A stretch of DNA of 64,000 bases from Clostridium beijerinckii. Its GTDB lineage: Bacteria; Bacillota; Clostridia; Clostridiales; Clostridiaceae. A program made the position numbers and the translations under genes. Below the pieces are notes generated by a model that saw nothing but the letters and a program-made list of their open reading frames with translations, was not told the origin of the DNA and did no database searches. Shown piece by piece: positions 20,371-31,124 of the stretch; the first letter of the stretch is position 1; the number at the start of each line of letters is the position of its first letter. The DNA lies in assembly GCA_003129525.1 (NCBI GenBank), contig CP029329.1, positions 2,337,501 through 2,401,500 on the forward strand. The letters run 5' to 3'.

Positions 20371-20408
20371 GCGGCTGTTGTAAAATTTAAAACAACAGTC
20401 GCCTTTTA
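20371..20408 (+). terminator. Intrinsic terminator of the arabinoside operon
   Basis: An 11-bp stem GCGGCTGTTGT/ACAACAGTCGC (one G-T pair) with an AAAATTTAAA loop is followed by CTTTT. It lies between the DUF6171-like gene and the convergent regulator gene. Confidence 0.85.
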
Positions 20409-20466
20409 TGTATTGCTTTATAAAGAGAATAAAAACTCGTACTAAAGGTAAATACATTTTAAGCTA

Positions 20467-21384
20467 TTAATTAGTTAAGGTATTATAAATAAGTCTTACA
20501 CTTATGCCTTGGCTATAATTACCAAAGTTCTTTCCAAATATAGTCAAAACACCGACGTGTTTTGTTTCTTCTGGAACAGCTAATTTAAGTAGGATATCAC
20601 TTTTATAATTCAATCCTAAATCTGCTAGAGTTATGTCTGAAATTTTTATTCCATCAATAAAGGTCCCAAAAGAATTTATGGTTAAAAGTTTTAATAATCC
20701 GTATTGGTTCCAGTTAGGGAACCACCAAGAAGGTGTTAAAATTCCTTTGCTATCTCCAAAATCACCAGGACTAGTCCAGCTACCTACATTTACATTGTTA
20801 ATGAAAAAATGTATATCAGATGGCCAGATGTTACATGAACCAGGAGCTTCTGAACTTATTTCCATAGATACTTGTAATTCTGAAAATGTCTCATTAGGTT
20901 TTAGATAATTTGGAATTCTATACTCTATAAATCCTTTAGTAAACCACAATATATCTGCATTAATTCTTTCTGGATCAGCAAAATAATTAGGATTATCTAC
21001 TTCTCCTATAATCTTATATTTAGTTGCTAGTCCGCAAGTAGGAGCAATATCATAATTAGAATAATGTCCTATATTTAAATCTATATCATAAGAATCTGCA
21101 ACATCTTGTGCGCTTATATCAATTATAAATTTATCTTCATGAATAGAACATATTTTTTGTAAACCATGCTTCCCAGTCAAATTGGTAGTATTAATTAATC
21201 CGCAGTCTTCTAATTTTTTTATATGCATGGTAACTGCGCCATTAGTTAAATTAAGCTTTTCAGACAATTCATTCATGTTCAGTTGCTTATACTCAGATAA
21301 AATATCTAGTATATTCACTCTTACGTCAGAACTCAAAGCTTTAAATAGTGGTAAACTGTCTTTTAAATTAGTAATATGAATCAT
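20467..21384 (-). CDS. ArsR-type HTH regulator with large C-terminal domain
   Basis: This encodes 305 residues. Residues 5-75 form a winged helix of the ArsR type (FKALSSDVRVNILDILSEYKQLNMNELSEKLNLTNGAVTMHIKKLEDCGLI). No metal-binding Cys motif is seen in the recognition region. Residues about 120-300 form a beta-rich domain with DILWFTKGFIEYRIPNYL and APGSCNIWPSDIHFFINN, which could bind a sugar. It lies between the GH51 operon and the divergent GH127 gene, so a local regulator of arabinoside use is inferred. GGAG lies about 8 bases before the ATG. Confidence 0.82.
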   Translation of the reverse strand: MIHITNLKDSLPLFKALSSDVRVNILDILSEYKQLNMNELSEKLNLTNGAVTMHIKKLEDCGLINTTNLTGKHGLQKICSIHEDKFIIDISAQDVADSYDIDLNIGHYSNYDIAPTCGLATKYKIIGEVDNPNYFADPERINADILWFTKGFIEYRIPNYLKPNETFSELQVSMEISSEAPGSCNIWPSDIHFFINNVNVGSWTSPGDFGDSKGILTPSWWFPNWNQYGLLKLLTINSFGTFIDGIKISDITLADLGLNYKSDILLKLAVPEETKHVGVLTIFGKNFGNYSQGISVRLIYNTLTN

Positions 21385-21584
21385 AATAATCTCCTTTATA
21401 AATTAATATGCAGAAATAAATATATAGACTAAATATTTATTTGAAAAAATTGTTATATAAATAGTTAATTTATTTATATAAACATAGAATTGGGTTTTAG
21501 AACAAGATAACGTATAATATTAAAACTATTATACTATTTAATAAGTTAAAAGTGAACAATTGTTTTAAGTATTTATAAAGTAAA

Positions 21585-21609
21585 ACTAAATATATTAAGT
21601 TTATTTAGT
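21585..21609. promoter_or_regulatory. Dyad-symmetric operator candidate upstream of GH127
   Basis: ACTAAATA (21585-21592) and TATTTAGT (21602-21609) are exact inverted repeats 9 bases apart in the 373-base divergent region between the ArsR-like gene and GH127. A half-site-like ACTAAATA also lies near 21428, just before the regulator gene. The rest of the gap is AT-rich with TATAAT-like boxes near 21680. Confidence 0.4.
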
Positions 21610-21757
21610 AAAAGCACATAATATAAATAATTTAAATGAAATTATGATAGATATAGTTTATATTTATATAAAATATTATGATATAATATAAAATAAAAAT
21701 AAACTAGTTAAAAATATCATGATTTAGACGTTATATAAGTTTTAGGAGGAATTAATA

Positions 21758-23713
21758 ATGGAAAAAAGCAAATTTAGTAAACCTTTACCTATTGATTCGA
21801 TAAATATAGCTGATAATTTTTGGAGAAAGATGATGGAACTTGTAAGGATACATGTCATTCCGTATCAATGGGAAGCACTCAATGATAGGATTGAAGGTGC
21901 AGAACCTAGCTATTGTATGCAAAATTTTAAAATTGCAGCGGGGATAATGGAAGGAGAATTTAAAGGATTTGTATTTCAAGACAGTGATTTTGCAAAATGG
22001 ATAGAAGCTGTTGGATTTTCACTCATGTGGCATAAGGATGAGAATTTAGAAAATACTGCTGATGAAGCAATTGATATTGTTTGTGCAGCACAACAACCAG
22101 ATGGATATTTAGATACTTATTATATTATAAATGGATTAGATAAGAGATGGACAAACCTAAGAGATAATCATGAATTATATTGTTTAGGGCATATGATAGA
22201 AGGGGCAGTAGCATATTATCAAGCAACAGGTAAAGATAAACTTTTAAATGCAGTAATTAAATATGTAGATTATGTAGATACTATTTTGGGGAGTGAAGAA
22301 AATAAAAAACATGGATATCCAGGTCATGAAGTGATTGAAATGGCATTAATTAAACTTTATACAATAAAAAAAGATGAGAAATATTTAAAACTAGCAAAAT
22401 ATTTTATAGATGAAAGAGGCAAATTACCTTTATACTTTGAAGAAGAAGGTATTAGGTATGAAAATAAATTTTGGTGGGATGACAGTTATTTTAAATATGA
22501 GTATTATCAAGCAGGAAAGCCAATTAGAGAACAAACTGTGGCTGTAGGACATGCTGTAAGAGCGGTATATTTATATTCTGGAATGGCTGATGTAGCTAAA
22601 GAAACCAATGACGATGAGTTGTTAGAAGCTTGTAAACGTCTGTGGATAAATATGACTAGAAAGCAAATGTATATAACAGGAGGCATTGGCTCATCACAAT
22701 ATGGTGAAGCCTTTACTTATGACTATGATTTACCAAATGATACTATTTATGCTGAAACTTGTGCATCTATTGGACTAGTATTTTTTGCAAGAAGGATGCT
22801 TGAAATTATACCAAAATCGGAATATGCAGATGTTATGGAGAAAGCATTATATAATGGCATCATAAGTGGAATGTCACTTGATGGGAAAAAGTTTTTCTAT
22901 GTAAATCCGTTGGAAGTAGTACCAGAGGCTTCTGAAAAAGACCATTTAAGAGCACATGTAAAAGTTGAACGTCAAAAATGGTTTGGATGTGCATGTTGTC
23001 CTCCTAATATTGCAAGACTTTTATCATCAATTGGAAGTTATGCGTATTCACTAAGAGAGAATACTCTATTTATGCATTTATATATGGGCGGAGAGATATC
23101 TGTTAATCTTTCTAGTAAAGACATAATATTGAGTGTTAATTCAAATTATCCTTGGAGTGAAAACATTAATATTAGCTTAAATATGAAAGAGGAAGCTACT
23201 TTTGAATTTGCATTAAGAATACCAGAGTGGTGTAGGAATTATAATATAAAAGTAAATAATCAAGAAGTAGAATACGAAATGCTTGATGGATATGCTTATA
23301 TTATAAGGACTTGGAAAAACAATGATGAAATTAATATATATTTTGAAATGCTTGTAGAAATAATGACAGCTAATCCTAGTGTGAGGGAAAATATTGGAAA
23401 GGTTGCTATTATGAGAGGACCGATTGTTTATTGTCTTGAAGAAGAAGATAACGGAAGAGATTTACACAGAGTTTATTTAAGTGAGAATCCTGAATTTACT
23501 TATGAATATGAAAAAGATTTACTTGAGGGAGTTGTAACAATTGAAGGAAACGGGAAAATACTCCTAAAGAAAGACTGGGATGAAGATAGCCTATATAAAT
23601 CTAATGCAGAAATTAAATTTCAAGATAAAAAATTAAAATGGATACCTTATTATTCATGGGCGAATAGGAATTCAGGAGAAATGATAGTATGGGTAAAAAA
23701 TGCTCATTTATAA
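21758..23713 (+). CDS. Beta-L-arabinofuranosidase, GH127
   Basis: This encodes 651 residues of the former DUF1680 family. Members remove beta-L-arabinofuranose, for example from plant hydroxyproline-linked arabinans, with a Zn-bound Cys as nucleophile. The predicted zinc site is visible: E333 and C335 (YAETCASIG) and the pair C413-C414 (WFGCACCPPN), matching Glu338, Cys340, Cys417 and Cys418 of the bifidobacterial enzyme HypBA1. It has no signal peptide, so it is cytoplasmic. AGGAGG precedes the ATG. It is the only gene in its transcript and is divergent from the ArsR-like regulator. Confidence 0.93.
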   Translation: MEKSKFSKPLPIDSINIADNFWRKMMELVRIHVIPYQWEALNDRIEGAEPSYCMQNFKIAAGIMEGEFKGFVFQDSDFAKWIEAVGFSLMWHKDENLENTADEAIDIVCAAQQPDGYLDTYYIINGLDKRWTNLRDNHELYCLGHMIEGAVAYYQATGKDKLLNAVIKYVDYVDTILGSEENKKHGYPGHEVIEMALIKLYTIKKDEKYLKLAKYFIDERGKLPLYFEEEGIRYENKFWWDDSYFKYEYYQAGKPIREQTVAVGHAVRAVYLYSGMADVAKETNDDELLEACKRLWINMTRKQMYITGGIGSSQYGEAFTYDYDLPNDTIYAETCASIGLVFFARRMLEIIPKSEYADVMEKALYNGIISGMSLDGKKFFYVNPLEVVPEASEKDHLRAHVKVERQKWFGCACCPPNIARLLSSIGSYAYSLRENTLFMHLYMGGEISVNLSSKDIILSVNSNYPWSENINISLNMKEEATFEFALRIPEWCRNYNIKVNNQEVEYEMLDGYAYIIRTWKNNDEINIYFEMLVEIMTANPSVRENIGKVAIMRGPIVYCLEEEDNGRDLHRVYLSENPEFTYEYEKDLLEGVVTIEGNGKILLKKDWDEDSLYKSNAEIKFQDKKLKWIPYYSWANRNSGEMIVWVKNAHL

Positions 23714-23872
23714 TATAGGGAACATTCAATTTTACAATATGATGAAAATGAAGTTTGGTTTTATGTCAGTTTTTTATTGTGCCTTAAATAGTGTATTAAA
23801 TATATATTTCTTAAAGATAATATTTGATATAATATAAATATACAACAACTGGTTAGGGGGAGATTATAGAAT

Positions 23873-24475
23873 ATGAACATAAATGATATAAAAAATAAAA
23901 TAAAGAACAATAAACCTTACATTAACGGTTGGGAAAGAATGAAAAGATCAGCTATAATTATTCCACTAGTAAAAATAGATAATCAAGTGTTTATATTATT
24001 TGAAGTAAGAGCAAAGAAATTGAATAGCCAACCCGGGGATATATGTTTTCCAGGTGGAAAAATAGATGATAATGAAATACCTAAAAAAGCAGCACTAAGA
24101 GAATTGTTTGAGGAATTAGGGATTGAAAATATTGAAATAATAAAAGAATTAGATACTGTGGTTAGATACGATGGTATAATAATTCATCCTTACTTGGGAA
24201 TTATTGAAGACATTGAAGAAATTAATATAAATGAAAGTGAAGTTGATCATGTATTTTATGTTCCACTAAATTATCTTTTGAATCATGAACCTTTAGAAGT
24301 AAATAGTAAATTAAAATTTGAGAGACCAGAAGAATTTCCATATGATTTAATAGTTAACAAAGAAAATTATAAATTCAGAGAAGCTAATTATAGATCTCTA
24401 TTTTATAAATATCAAAATTACAATATATGGGGAATTACAGCGGAAATGTTAAAAAACTTTTTAGAGAAATTGTAG
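23873..24475 (+). CDS. Nudix hydrolase, CoA pyrophosphatase type
   Basis: This encodes 200 residues. The Nudix box spans residues 61-83 (GGKIDDNEIPKKAALRELFEELG) with the metal-binding REx2EE. Just upstream, RSAIIIPLV and LNSQPGDICFPGG match the NuCoA signature of NudL/YeaB enzymes that cleave CoA and its thioesters. GGGGGAG lies about 10 bases before the ATG. It stands alone with its own AT-rich promoter region and a long terminator hairpin. Confidence 0.88.
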   Translation: MNINDIKNKIKNNKPYINGWERMKRSAIIIPLVKIDNQVFILFEVRAKKLNSQPGDICFPGGKIDDNEIPKKAALRELFEELGIENIEIIKELDTVVRYDGIIIHPYLGIIEDIEEININESEVDHVFYVPLNYLLNHEPLEVNSKLKFERPEEFPYDLIVNKENYKFREANYRSLFYKYQNYNIWGITAEMLKNFLEKL

Positions 24476-24522
24476 CCAATTTGAGAAATGACAATAAATT
24501 TCCAAAATGATAATTAAAAGAG

Positions 24523-24626
24523 GGACTGTCGCTAAATAGAAAAATAGTACAATGTATTGCTTGCTTTCAAAGTTTAATTGCAATACATTGTATCTAAACT
24601 TTATTTTAAGACAGTCCATTTTTATT
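24523..24626 (+). terminator. Long hairpin terminator
   Basis: The outer stem GGACTGTC (24523-24530) pairs with GACAGTCC (24610-24617), followed by ATTTTTATTT. Inside it, ACAATGTATTGC (24549-24560) pairs with GCAATACATTGT (24580-24591). The 95-base two-level foldback is longer than a normal terminator and could be a small degenerate inverted-repeat element that serves as one. Confidence 0.7.
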
Positions 24627-24715
24627 TAAAGATGAAAGTAAATTCAACATGGATTGGAATATATCGATAGGTTATTCATTACTCAAATATATTTAAGACT
24701 TAATAAGTATTTAAA

Positions 24716-26431
24716 TTATATTTTAAACTTTTGTACCATTTTATTAAGTTCTAGTGAAAGTTCAGCTTGACTTTGTGATGATTTTGCAACATCAGTAATA
24801 GCAAATGTTATTTCAGTAACATTATTTAATATTTCTTTAGTGTCAGTTGCAGATTCTTGAGCAACTTCTGAAACATTTTGTATAGAACTACTTACTTGCA
24901 TTACAACTTGATCCATTTGTTTTGCTGATGATGCAAATTCTTCTATTAGATTATTCATAAATTCAGCATCTTTTTCATATTGAACACCTGTATTCATAAG
25001 AAGCTCATAACTAGGTTTTACATTAGTAGACATGAATTCAAGTACATCTTGTCCACTTTTAGACAGGCTTCCAACTGCAATTTGAACTTGTGATACCATA
25101 TTTTGAATATTAGCAACTGCTTCAGATGATTGTTCGGCAAGAATTCGTACTTCATCAGCAACAACAGCAAATCCTTTGCCTTGTTCTCCAGCTCTTGCTG
25201 CTTCTATAGCAGCATTTAAAGCAAGCAAATTGGTTTGTGCTGCTATATCTCCAATAGAATCAGCCATTATTTTAACTTTTTCTACAACCTTAGAATCTTC
25301 TATAGCCTTTAGAATATGTGATCGGTTATCACCATAAATTAAATTACTTTTTTCTATATTTATTAATGCTTTATCCTTTATGTCAGTAGCACGTCTTTTT
25401 ATTTGACTTACGGATATTGCTGCATCATTTGCATTTTTGGAAAGTATATTTGTGGTAGCGCTTATTTCTTCTGTTGAAGCAGTCACTTCTTCGGTAGTAG
25501 AACTTAGTTCGTGGGTTCCTTTAGATATTTGCTCAGCAGATTCGTTTACTACTTCCATTTTAGATGAAATCTCTTCGGTCGTAGCGGAAAGTTCTTCACT
25601 TGTTGCACTTATATCATTAGCTCTATTAAGTATTTCAACTATTAAACTTTTTATGTTTTCATTTGCATTATTTAATGCTTTTGAAAGATTGCCTATTTCA
25701 TCTTTTGAGTTAATTTTTATTGTTTTAGTTAAATCTCCATTTCCAAGAGCTTCAGCAAATATTAGTACTTGATTAATTTGTTTTGAAATCATAATTGATA
25801 TTGATGAACCTAATGCAATTGCAATAATAAAACCTAATATTACTATGCAAATTGCAAGATACAAAGAAGTTGTGTAAGTTGAATTATTTGCTTGATTGAA
25901 ATTATCTGCTTGAGTAGTACTGTTTTCTATTAGGGTGCTTAGATTTGTATATATATTTTTTCTGGCTTCAGTAACACTAGTGAGACTAGTTTCCGCATCA
26001 GCGTATTTATTATCATGAGAAAAATTGATTACTTTATTACAAGCAGCCATATAAACCCCTATATTTTCTTTTAACTGCGAGAAGGTTGTTTCATCTGATT
26101 CAGAAAGTAATGAATTTTCATATTTATCAATCAGAAGATAATTTTCATTAATTATTGAATTAATTTCTTGTTCTAAAACAGTATTTTTTTCATATTTATT
26201 TTTTTGATATACAAGTTCTAATAAATCAGCTCGAATATCAGTGAAATTTTGCTTTATGGTTGTTAAATACTTTATTGTTTCCAAATCGTGGTCATGCATA
26301 GTAACCGCATTAGAATTAATCGTATTCATGTTATATATTCCGATAAATCCAACAAGTCCTATCAATATTGCAACTATCATGAAAGCTGATATCAATTTTT
26401 GTACTATTTTTAATTTTTTAAACCAATTCAT
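24716..26431 (-). CDS. Methyl-accepting chemotaxis protein
   Basis: This encodes 571 residues. The first membrane helix is about 12-32. An extracellular four-helix-bundle sensor (about 33-185) follows, then a second helix (about 188-210), HAMP (about 212-265) and the signalling domain with the conserved hairpin tip [35 protein letters not shown]. It sits divergently from the xylose-sensing genes, so sugar taxis is plausible but unproven. Strong AAGGAG before the ATG. A truncated copy of a close homologue lies at 46245-46979. Confidence 0.95.
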   Translation of the reverse strand: MNWFKKLKIVQKLISAFMIVAILIGLVGFIGIYNMNTINSNAVTMHDHDLETIKYLTTIKQNFTDIRADLLELVYQKNKYEKNTVLEQEINSIINENYLLIDKYENSLLSESDETTFSQLKENIGVYMAACNKVINFSHDNKYADAETSLTSVTEARKNIYTNLSTLIENSTTQADNFNQANNSTYTTSLYLAICIVILGFIIAIALGSSISIMISKQINQVLIFAEALGNGDLTKTIKINSKDEIGNLSKALNNANENIKSLIVEILNRANDISATSEELSATTEEISSKMEVVNESAEQISKGTHELSSTTEEVTASTEEISATTNILSKNANDAAISVSQIKRRATDIKDKALINIEKSNLIYGDNRSHILKAIEDSKVVEKVKIMADSIGDIAAQTNLLALNAAIEAARAGEQGKGFAVVADEVRILAEQSSEAVANIQNMVSQVQIAVGSLSKSGQDVLEFMSTNVKPSYELLMNTGVQYEKDAEFMNNLIEEFASSAKQMDQVVMQVSSSIQNVSEVAQESATDTKEILNNVTEITFAITDVAKSSQSQAELSLELNKMVQKFKI

Positions 26432-26701
26432 AAATATACTCCTTTTATTTATTTTTTTAGTAACAGATGATTTAACACACTAAAATATTTATTAAAATAA
26501 AATAAATGTTTTATGTAAAAAGGATTACAATTATTTCATTATTCAATATATTATTCCAAAATATTAAATAAATCAAACCAATTTCTATCATAAATTTTTA
26601 AAATAATTCTATTAAATACAATATATAACAAATAACATGTTAGGGGGTGGAATGGAATATATACGGCAACAAGAGGAATGGCAATGCATGGACAAAAAAT
26701 A

Positions 26702-26763
26702 TTGACTAACAAAAAAAAGAACGTTAAAATAACATTATTAAAGAACATTTAAAAAGTATTTTA
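26702..26763 (+). promoter_or_regulatory. Promoter and operator candidate of the xylFII-lytS-yesN genes
   Basis: TTGACT (26702-26707), 17 bases and TAAAAT (26725-26730) form a good sigma-A promoter. Just downstream, 26735-26763 contains TTAAA-N5-TTTAA within a block nearly identical to one at the xylulokinase promoter (51074-51103) and similar to one before transaldolase (53990-54021). A repressor site (XylR) overlapping the start region is inferred. The rest of the 26432-26895 gap is AT-rich. Confidence 0.65.
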
Positions 26764-26895
26764 GAATGCTAGGTATAATTTATTTATGTTTGTAAATGTT
26801 TTCTGGACGTTATTATTGAAAATTCGGAGTATATTGGTAAAGATAAATTAAAAAAACACATATATTTTATGAATACATATAAGGAGTCTTAAATA

Positions 26896-27855
26896 ATGAA
26901 TAAATATTTTAAATGGAGTGTAATTATTGGGTTATTACTACTTTTTTGTAGCAGTAATTTATTTTTCTTATATTTACTAAGAGATAAAGGGGTGGAAATA
27001 AGTCCTATAAAACCTAAAATAGTATTAATATCTCATATAAAGACAAACCCTTATTGGGTGAATGTAAGAGAAGGGGCAGAAAGAGCTGCTAAGGAAAGAG
27101 GCGCAGTAATAGAATTTATTGGGCCAACAACTGCAAGTACAGAGGAAGGATTAAAACTTTTTGAAATGGCTACATCTGCTAAAGTGAGTGGAATAATAAC
27201 ATATGTTCAAGAAGAGGGGAAATATAAAAAGCAAATTAATAGTGCAATGGAAAAGGGAATACCGGTAGTGACAATAGATTCAGATGAAGTAGATAGCAAT
27301 AGGTTATCATATGTTGGAACTGATAATATTTTAGCTGGACAAGTTGCAGGAAAGGAAATGGTACAACAAGTTGGAACTACTGGAAATATTGCAATAGTAA
27401 TGGGAGGAAAGGACGTTAAAAATCAAAAAGAAAGAGTAGAAGGCTTTAAGAATTATATAACTTCAAATTCTAATTTGAAAATTATAGATGAAGACTCATC
27501 CGATGCTATGCTTCTTGAAGCAGAAATTATAACTAGAAAGATATTGAATAGAAACAATAAGGTGGATGCATTATTTTGTACGTCAGCCCTTGATGGTATT
27601 GGAGCAGCTAAAGCAATAAAAGGGCTGAATGATCAAGGTAAAGTAAAAATTATATGTTTTGATGATTTAGAAGAAACTTTAAATAATATTAAAAATGGAT
27701 TGGTAACAGCAACAATAGTACAGAAAAGTGATGAAATGGGATATAAAGCTGTTAATATCATTATGGATAAAATTGAAGGAAATACTAATATTGATTCAAA
27801 ATACTTAACTAATGTAAATATAATTAATAAAACTAACGTAGATACTTATAGGTAA
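26896..27855 (+). CDS. xylFII: D-xylose-sensing periplasmic-type binding protein XylFII
   Basis: This encodes 319 residues. An N-terminal membrane anchor (about 8-28, no proper lipobox) is followed by a type I periplasmic sugar-binding fold (KIVLISHIKTNPYWVNVREGAERAAKERGA ... MGGKDVKNQKERVEGF ... CTSALDGIGAAKAIKG). Next to lytS and yesN and just upstream of xylFGH, this is the arrangement of the XylFII-LytS-YesN system known from C. beijerinckii, where XylFII binds xylose and activates the LytS kinase from outside. It is therefore a sensor subunit rather than a transport protein. It ends 13 bases before lytS. Confidence 0.9.
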   Translation: MNKYFKWSVIIGLLLLFCSSNLFFLYLLRDKGVEISPIKPKIVLISHIKTNPYWVNVREGAERAAKERGAVIEFIGPTTASTEEGLKLFEMATSAKVSGIITYVQEEGKYKKQINSAMEKGIPVVTIDSDEVDSNRLSYVGTDNILAGQVAGKEMVQQVGTTGNIAIVMGGKDVKNQKERVEGFKNYITSNSNLKIIDEDSSDAMLLEAEIITRKILNRNNKVDALFCTSALDGIGAAKAIKGLNDQGKVKIICFDDLEETLNNIKNGLVTATIVQKSDEMGYKAVNIIMDKIEGNTNIDSKYLTNVNIINKTNVDTYR

Positions 27856-27868
27856 GGAGACGACAAAT

Positions 27869-29365
27869 TTGAAAATTAGAAGTTTAAATAGCAAATTTAT
27901 TATATTTGTTATATGTTTAATTATCCCAATAGGTATATGCAATATTATATCCTTAGCAATGAGCAAAAAAATTGAAGATGGGTATGTTAATATGCTTAAT
28001 AATATGCTTATAACAAATGAAATTAAACAACACATTGATGGTTCTTTAGACAGTTTTAATCAATATATATTAAATGGCACTGAACAAAGTAAAGAAAGTT
28101 ATAATAATGAAGTATTTCTAGCAAAGCAAAAAATACAAACATTGAAAAAAAATTCTGATAGCAGAAGTCAATATATTTTACGTGATTTAGATAATACTTT
28201 AGGATCATATAAAGAAAGTTCAGAAAAAACAATTTCAGCTTATGAAAATAAAGAAGGATATATTTTTTATTATGATGATTTTATAGCAACTAAAAATATT
28301 GCTTCATATTTCAATATATATGCATCTACTTTGATGCAAAACTATTTAGAAACTAGCAGTATAGCTTATAAAGAATTGAATAAAAATAGTAGAATTGTAT
28401 ATATAGCTTTAGCAACTTATCTAATATTGATTTTATCTATGTGTGTAATATATGCTATGTTTTTTATAAGAAATATTTCAAAAGGGTTAAAAGGAATAGT
28501 TGAAACATCTAATAAGGTATCTAAAGGGCAATTTGAATATTATGAAGGAAATAAAACTGATATATATGAATTAGATGTGCTTATAAAAACGTTTAATACT
28601 ATGATAAAAGATATAAAAAACTTCATAAGTTCAATTAATGATAAGCTTATATTAGAAAAAAAATTAAAAGAAGAAGAAATGAAAAATCTCCAATATGAAA
28701 ACGCTTTAAAAGAATTTGATTTAAAAGTGTTGCAATCCCAAATAAATCCACATTTTTTGTTTAATACTTTAAATTGTGTAAATGCAACAGCTATAATGGA
28801 AAATGCTACGACTACAAGTAAATTAATAAAATCAGTATCAAATATACTAAGATATTCTTTAAGAAGTATGAATACAAATTCACTGTTAGAAGAAGAGATA
28901 AATATTGTAAAAGATTATATATATATTCAAGAACGTAGGTTTGACGATAGAGTGAAATTTAATTTAAATGTAAATATGGATATGAAAAAAGTAAAGGTTC
29001 CAGGGATGACAATACAGCCATTGGTAGAAAATGCATTTATACATGGGATAGAATCTAAAGAAGAGGGTGGATGCATAGATATAAGTATAAGCAATGAATA
29101 TGGAATTTGCAGTGTTATTGTTCAGGATGATGGTGTTGGAATTCCAAAGGAAATTTTGGATAAAATTAATAACTATAATTATGATACTCAACATATTGGG
29201 CATACAACTGGACTTGGAATAAATATAGTCGAAAAGAGACTTAGATATTTATATGACAAAAAAGATATGTTTAAAATAGAGAGTGAAGAGGGGAAGGGGA
29301 CAAAGGTTTATTTAAAAATACCAATAATGGGGGATGGCAATAATGATGAAAATATTACTTGCTGA
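27869..29365 (+). CDS. lytS: Sensor histidine kinase LytS of the xylose-sensing system
   Basis: This encodes 498 residues with a TTG start, chosen because GGAG (27856-27859) lies 9 bases upstream. The first helix is about 10-30, an all-helical extracellular domain (about 31-172) should contact XylFII, the second helix is about 177-200, then HAMP, a coiled coil, and a His-kinase domain with phospho-His H295 (QSQINPHFLFNTLN). The ATPase domain has DDGVGIP and GLGINIVEKRL. It overlaps the yesN gene by 23 bases, so translation is coupled. Confidence 0.92.
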   Translation: MKIRSLNSKFIIFVICLIIPIGICNIISLAMSKKIEDGYVNMLNNMLITNEIKQHIDGSLDSFNQYILNGTEQSKESYNNEVFLAKQKIQTLKKNSDSRSQYILRDLDNTLGSYKESSEKTISAYENKEGYIFYYDDFIATKNIASYFNIYASTLMQNYLETSSIAYKELNKNSRIVYIALATYLILILSMCVIYAMFFIRNISKGLKGIVETSNKVSKGQFEYYEGNKTDIYELDVLIKTFNTMIKDIKNFISSINDKLILEKKLKEEEMKNLQYENALKEFDLKVLQSQINPHFLFNTLNCVNATAIMENATTTSKLIKSVSNILRYSLRSMNTNSLLEEEINIVKDYIYIQERRFDDRVKFNLNVNMDMKKVKVPGMTIQPLVENAFIHGIESKEEGGCIDISISNEYGICSVIVQDDGVGIPKEILDKINNYNYDTQHIGHTTGLGINIVEKRLRYLYDKKDMFKIESEEGKGTKVYLKIPIMGDGNNDENITC

Positions 29366-30692
29366 TGATGAAAAATATGATAGAGAAACACTTAATCATA
29401 TAATAAAAGAAAGTTTTCCGGATGAATTAGACGTATATGAAGCTAGAAATGGGAGGGAAGCAATTGAATTATCGGAAAGTATTAGACCAGATATAGTTAT
29501 AATGGATATAAAAATGCCAGGAATAGACGGAATACAAGCTTTAAAGGAAATAAATACTACATTACCTAATTTATATAGCATAATTTTAACTGCTTATGAT
29601 TATTTTGATTTTGCATTAGAAGCTGTGAAAATAAATGTAAAGGAATATCTTCTAAAGCCATTCACAAAAGAGGAAATAATTGAGAAAATTTCTTCAGGAA
29701 TTCAGTTTGTGAAGAAGGAACAGAATAAGAGGAAAAGTGAGATTGAAAACAAAGAGAAAATATATACATTATTACCAGTATTAGAAAATCAACTAAGTGA
29801 TTTAATAATCAATGATAAACTCGAAGATGTCGATTATAGAATGTATTTGCAATGTTTAAATATGAATTTCATCAATAGCTATGCAATGGTTATATCTATT
29901 AAAGACAAGTATGATTATGAACATGCAAGTAGGAATGAAAAAGATAAAATTAAAATTAAGATAGGCGAGTATATTAAGGAATACATTAATAGAAAGGATA
30001 AGTGCATAGGGAATTATGTGTTTTATCAGGAATTAACTTATTTTATACAAATAGAAAATGAAGATATAAATGATTTTAAAAATTTAGAAATTGATCTTGC
30101 CTTTAATTTGAGAAGGGAAATAAAAAAGAGATTTAATGTTTCAATAAGAGCTGGACTTGGAGAAATATATAATTCAGTAGAACAAATAGTTGAATCATAT
30201 AGACAAGCTACAAAATGTCTAATATATAACTCAGATAATGTAAATATTATTCATATAGGTGATATTAATGATAAATTAAAGAATGATAAATTTATTAATA
30301 GTAATATTGATAATAGTAATTTTATTGATGTAAAAAATAATAAAAGTGCTAATAAAATAAAGGCAAAGTTATTTGAAAATGTAAAGAATTTTATTAAAGA
30401 AAATATTGAGACAGAGTTAGAACTGGAGAAAGTTGCTAGTAACTTCAGTTTAAGTGTATATTATTTTAGTAGAACTTTTAAAGAAGTTACAGGTACAAGT
30501 TATTCAGATTATATAAATAAATGTAGAATAGATATAGCTAAGGAATTACTTTCAAGTGGGAAAATGAATGTTAAAGAGGTTTGCTATAAAGTTGGATATA
30601 ACGATCCTAATTATTTCAGCAAAGTATTTAAAAAATACGAAGGAGTAAGTCCAGTTAACTTCAAAATAACATATGAAGAAAAATTTATGTAA
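29343..30692 (+). CDS. yesN: Response regulator YesN (REC-AraC) of the xylose-sensing system
   Basis: This encodes 449 residues from ATG 29343 (GGGGG at 29329-29333). The receiver domain carries acidic D8-D9 and phospho-acceptor D55 (VIMDIKMPG), then a variable linker and a C-terminal AraC/XylS double helix-turn-helix (from about residue 345: FIKENIETELELEKVASNFSLSVYYFSRTFKEVTG ... GYNDPNYFSKVFKKYEGVSPVNF). The known target in C. beijerinckii is the adjacent xylFGH operon. A terminator separates it from xylF. Confidence 0.93.
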   Translation: MMKILLADDEKYDRETLNHIIKESFPDELDVYEARNGREAIELSESIRPDIVIMDIKMPGIDGIQALKEINTTLPNLYSIILTAYDYFDFALEAVKINVKEYLLKPFTKEEIIEKISSGIQFVKKEQNKRKSEIENKEKIYTLLPVLENQLSDLIINDKLEDVDYRMYLQCLNMNFINSYAMVISIKDKYDYEHASRNEKDKIKIKIGEYIKEYINRKDKCIGNYVFYQELTYFIQIENEDINDFKNLEIDLAFNLRREIKKRFNVSIRAGLGEIYNSVEQIVESYRQATKCLIYNSDNVNIIHIGDINDKLKNDKFINSNIDNSNFIDVKNNKSANKIKAKLFENVKNFIKENIETELELEKVASNFSLSVYYFSRTFKEVTGTSYSDYINKCRIDIAKELLSSGKMNVKEVCYKVGYNDPNYFSKVFKKYEGVSPVNFKITYEEKFM

Positions 30693-30817
30693 AAAAACAG
30701 TAGACAGATGATTTCTACACTAAATAATAACTATTTTTATGCATTACGTAAAGAGTAGACACATAGTTCAAATAAAAAACTATGGTAATAAGCAATATAT
30801 TACTATCATATTATTAA

Positions 30818-30868
30818 AATAATCTAGATTGATATCTTATATTAGAACTCAATCTAGATTATTTTTTT
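30818..30868 (+). terminator. Intrinsic terminator after yesN
   Basis: A perfect 15-bp stem AATAATCTAGATTGA/TCAATCTAGATTATT with a 16-base loop is followed by a run of T. It isolates the sensor operon from xylFGH, so xylF must have its own promoter. Confidence 0.92.
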
Positions 30869-31043
30869 GTTTTAAATACATAGGACCTAATGTAATAGAT
30901 GAAAGGAGTAAGGAAACTCGACTCATATGCATTTGCTAAATAAATTATTCATAATAATCTTTAATTTGGAATGAATCATTCATAGTAAAAAATTGCGATG
31001 TAAAAGATAGCAATATAAAATTATAAGTTAGCAAATGAGTCTA

Positions 31044-31082
31044 TTTTAAACGTTTACTAAACAATCTATAATTGAGATTGTA
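31044..31082 (+). promoter_or_regulatory. xylFGH promoter region with cre-like/YesN-site candidate
   Basis: TATAAT (31077-31082) lacks a good -35 box. In that place lies TTTTAAACGTTTAC (31044-31057), close to a CcpA cre site and also a possible YesN half-site. The related GTTTAAATGTTTAC lies at 35223-35236 before the next sugar-binding-protein gene. A promoter without a -35 hexamer fits activation by YesN. Confidence 0.5.
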
Positions 31083-31124
31083 AAAAGGATTTAAAATTAT
31101 TGAATTTGAAGGGGAGATAAACTT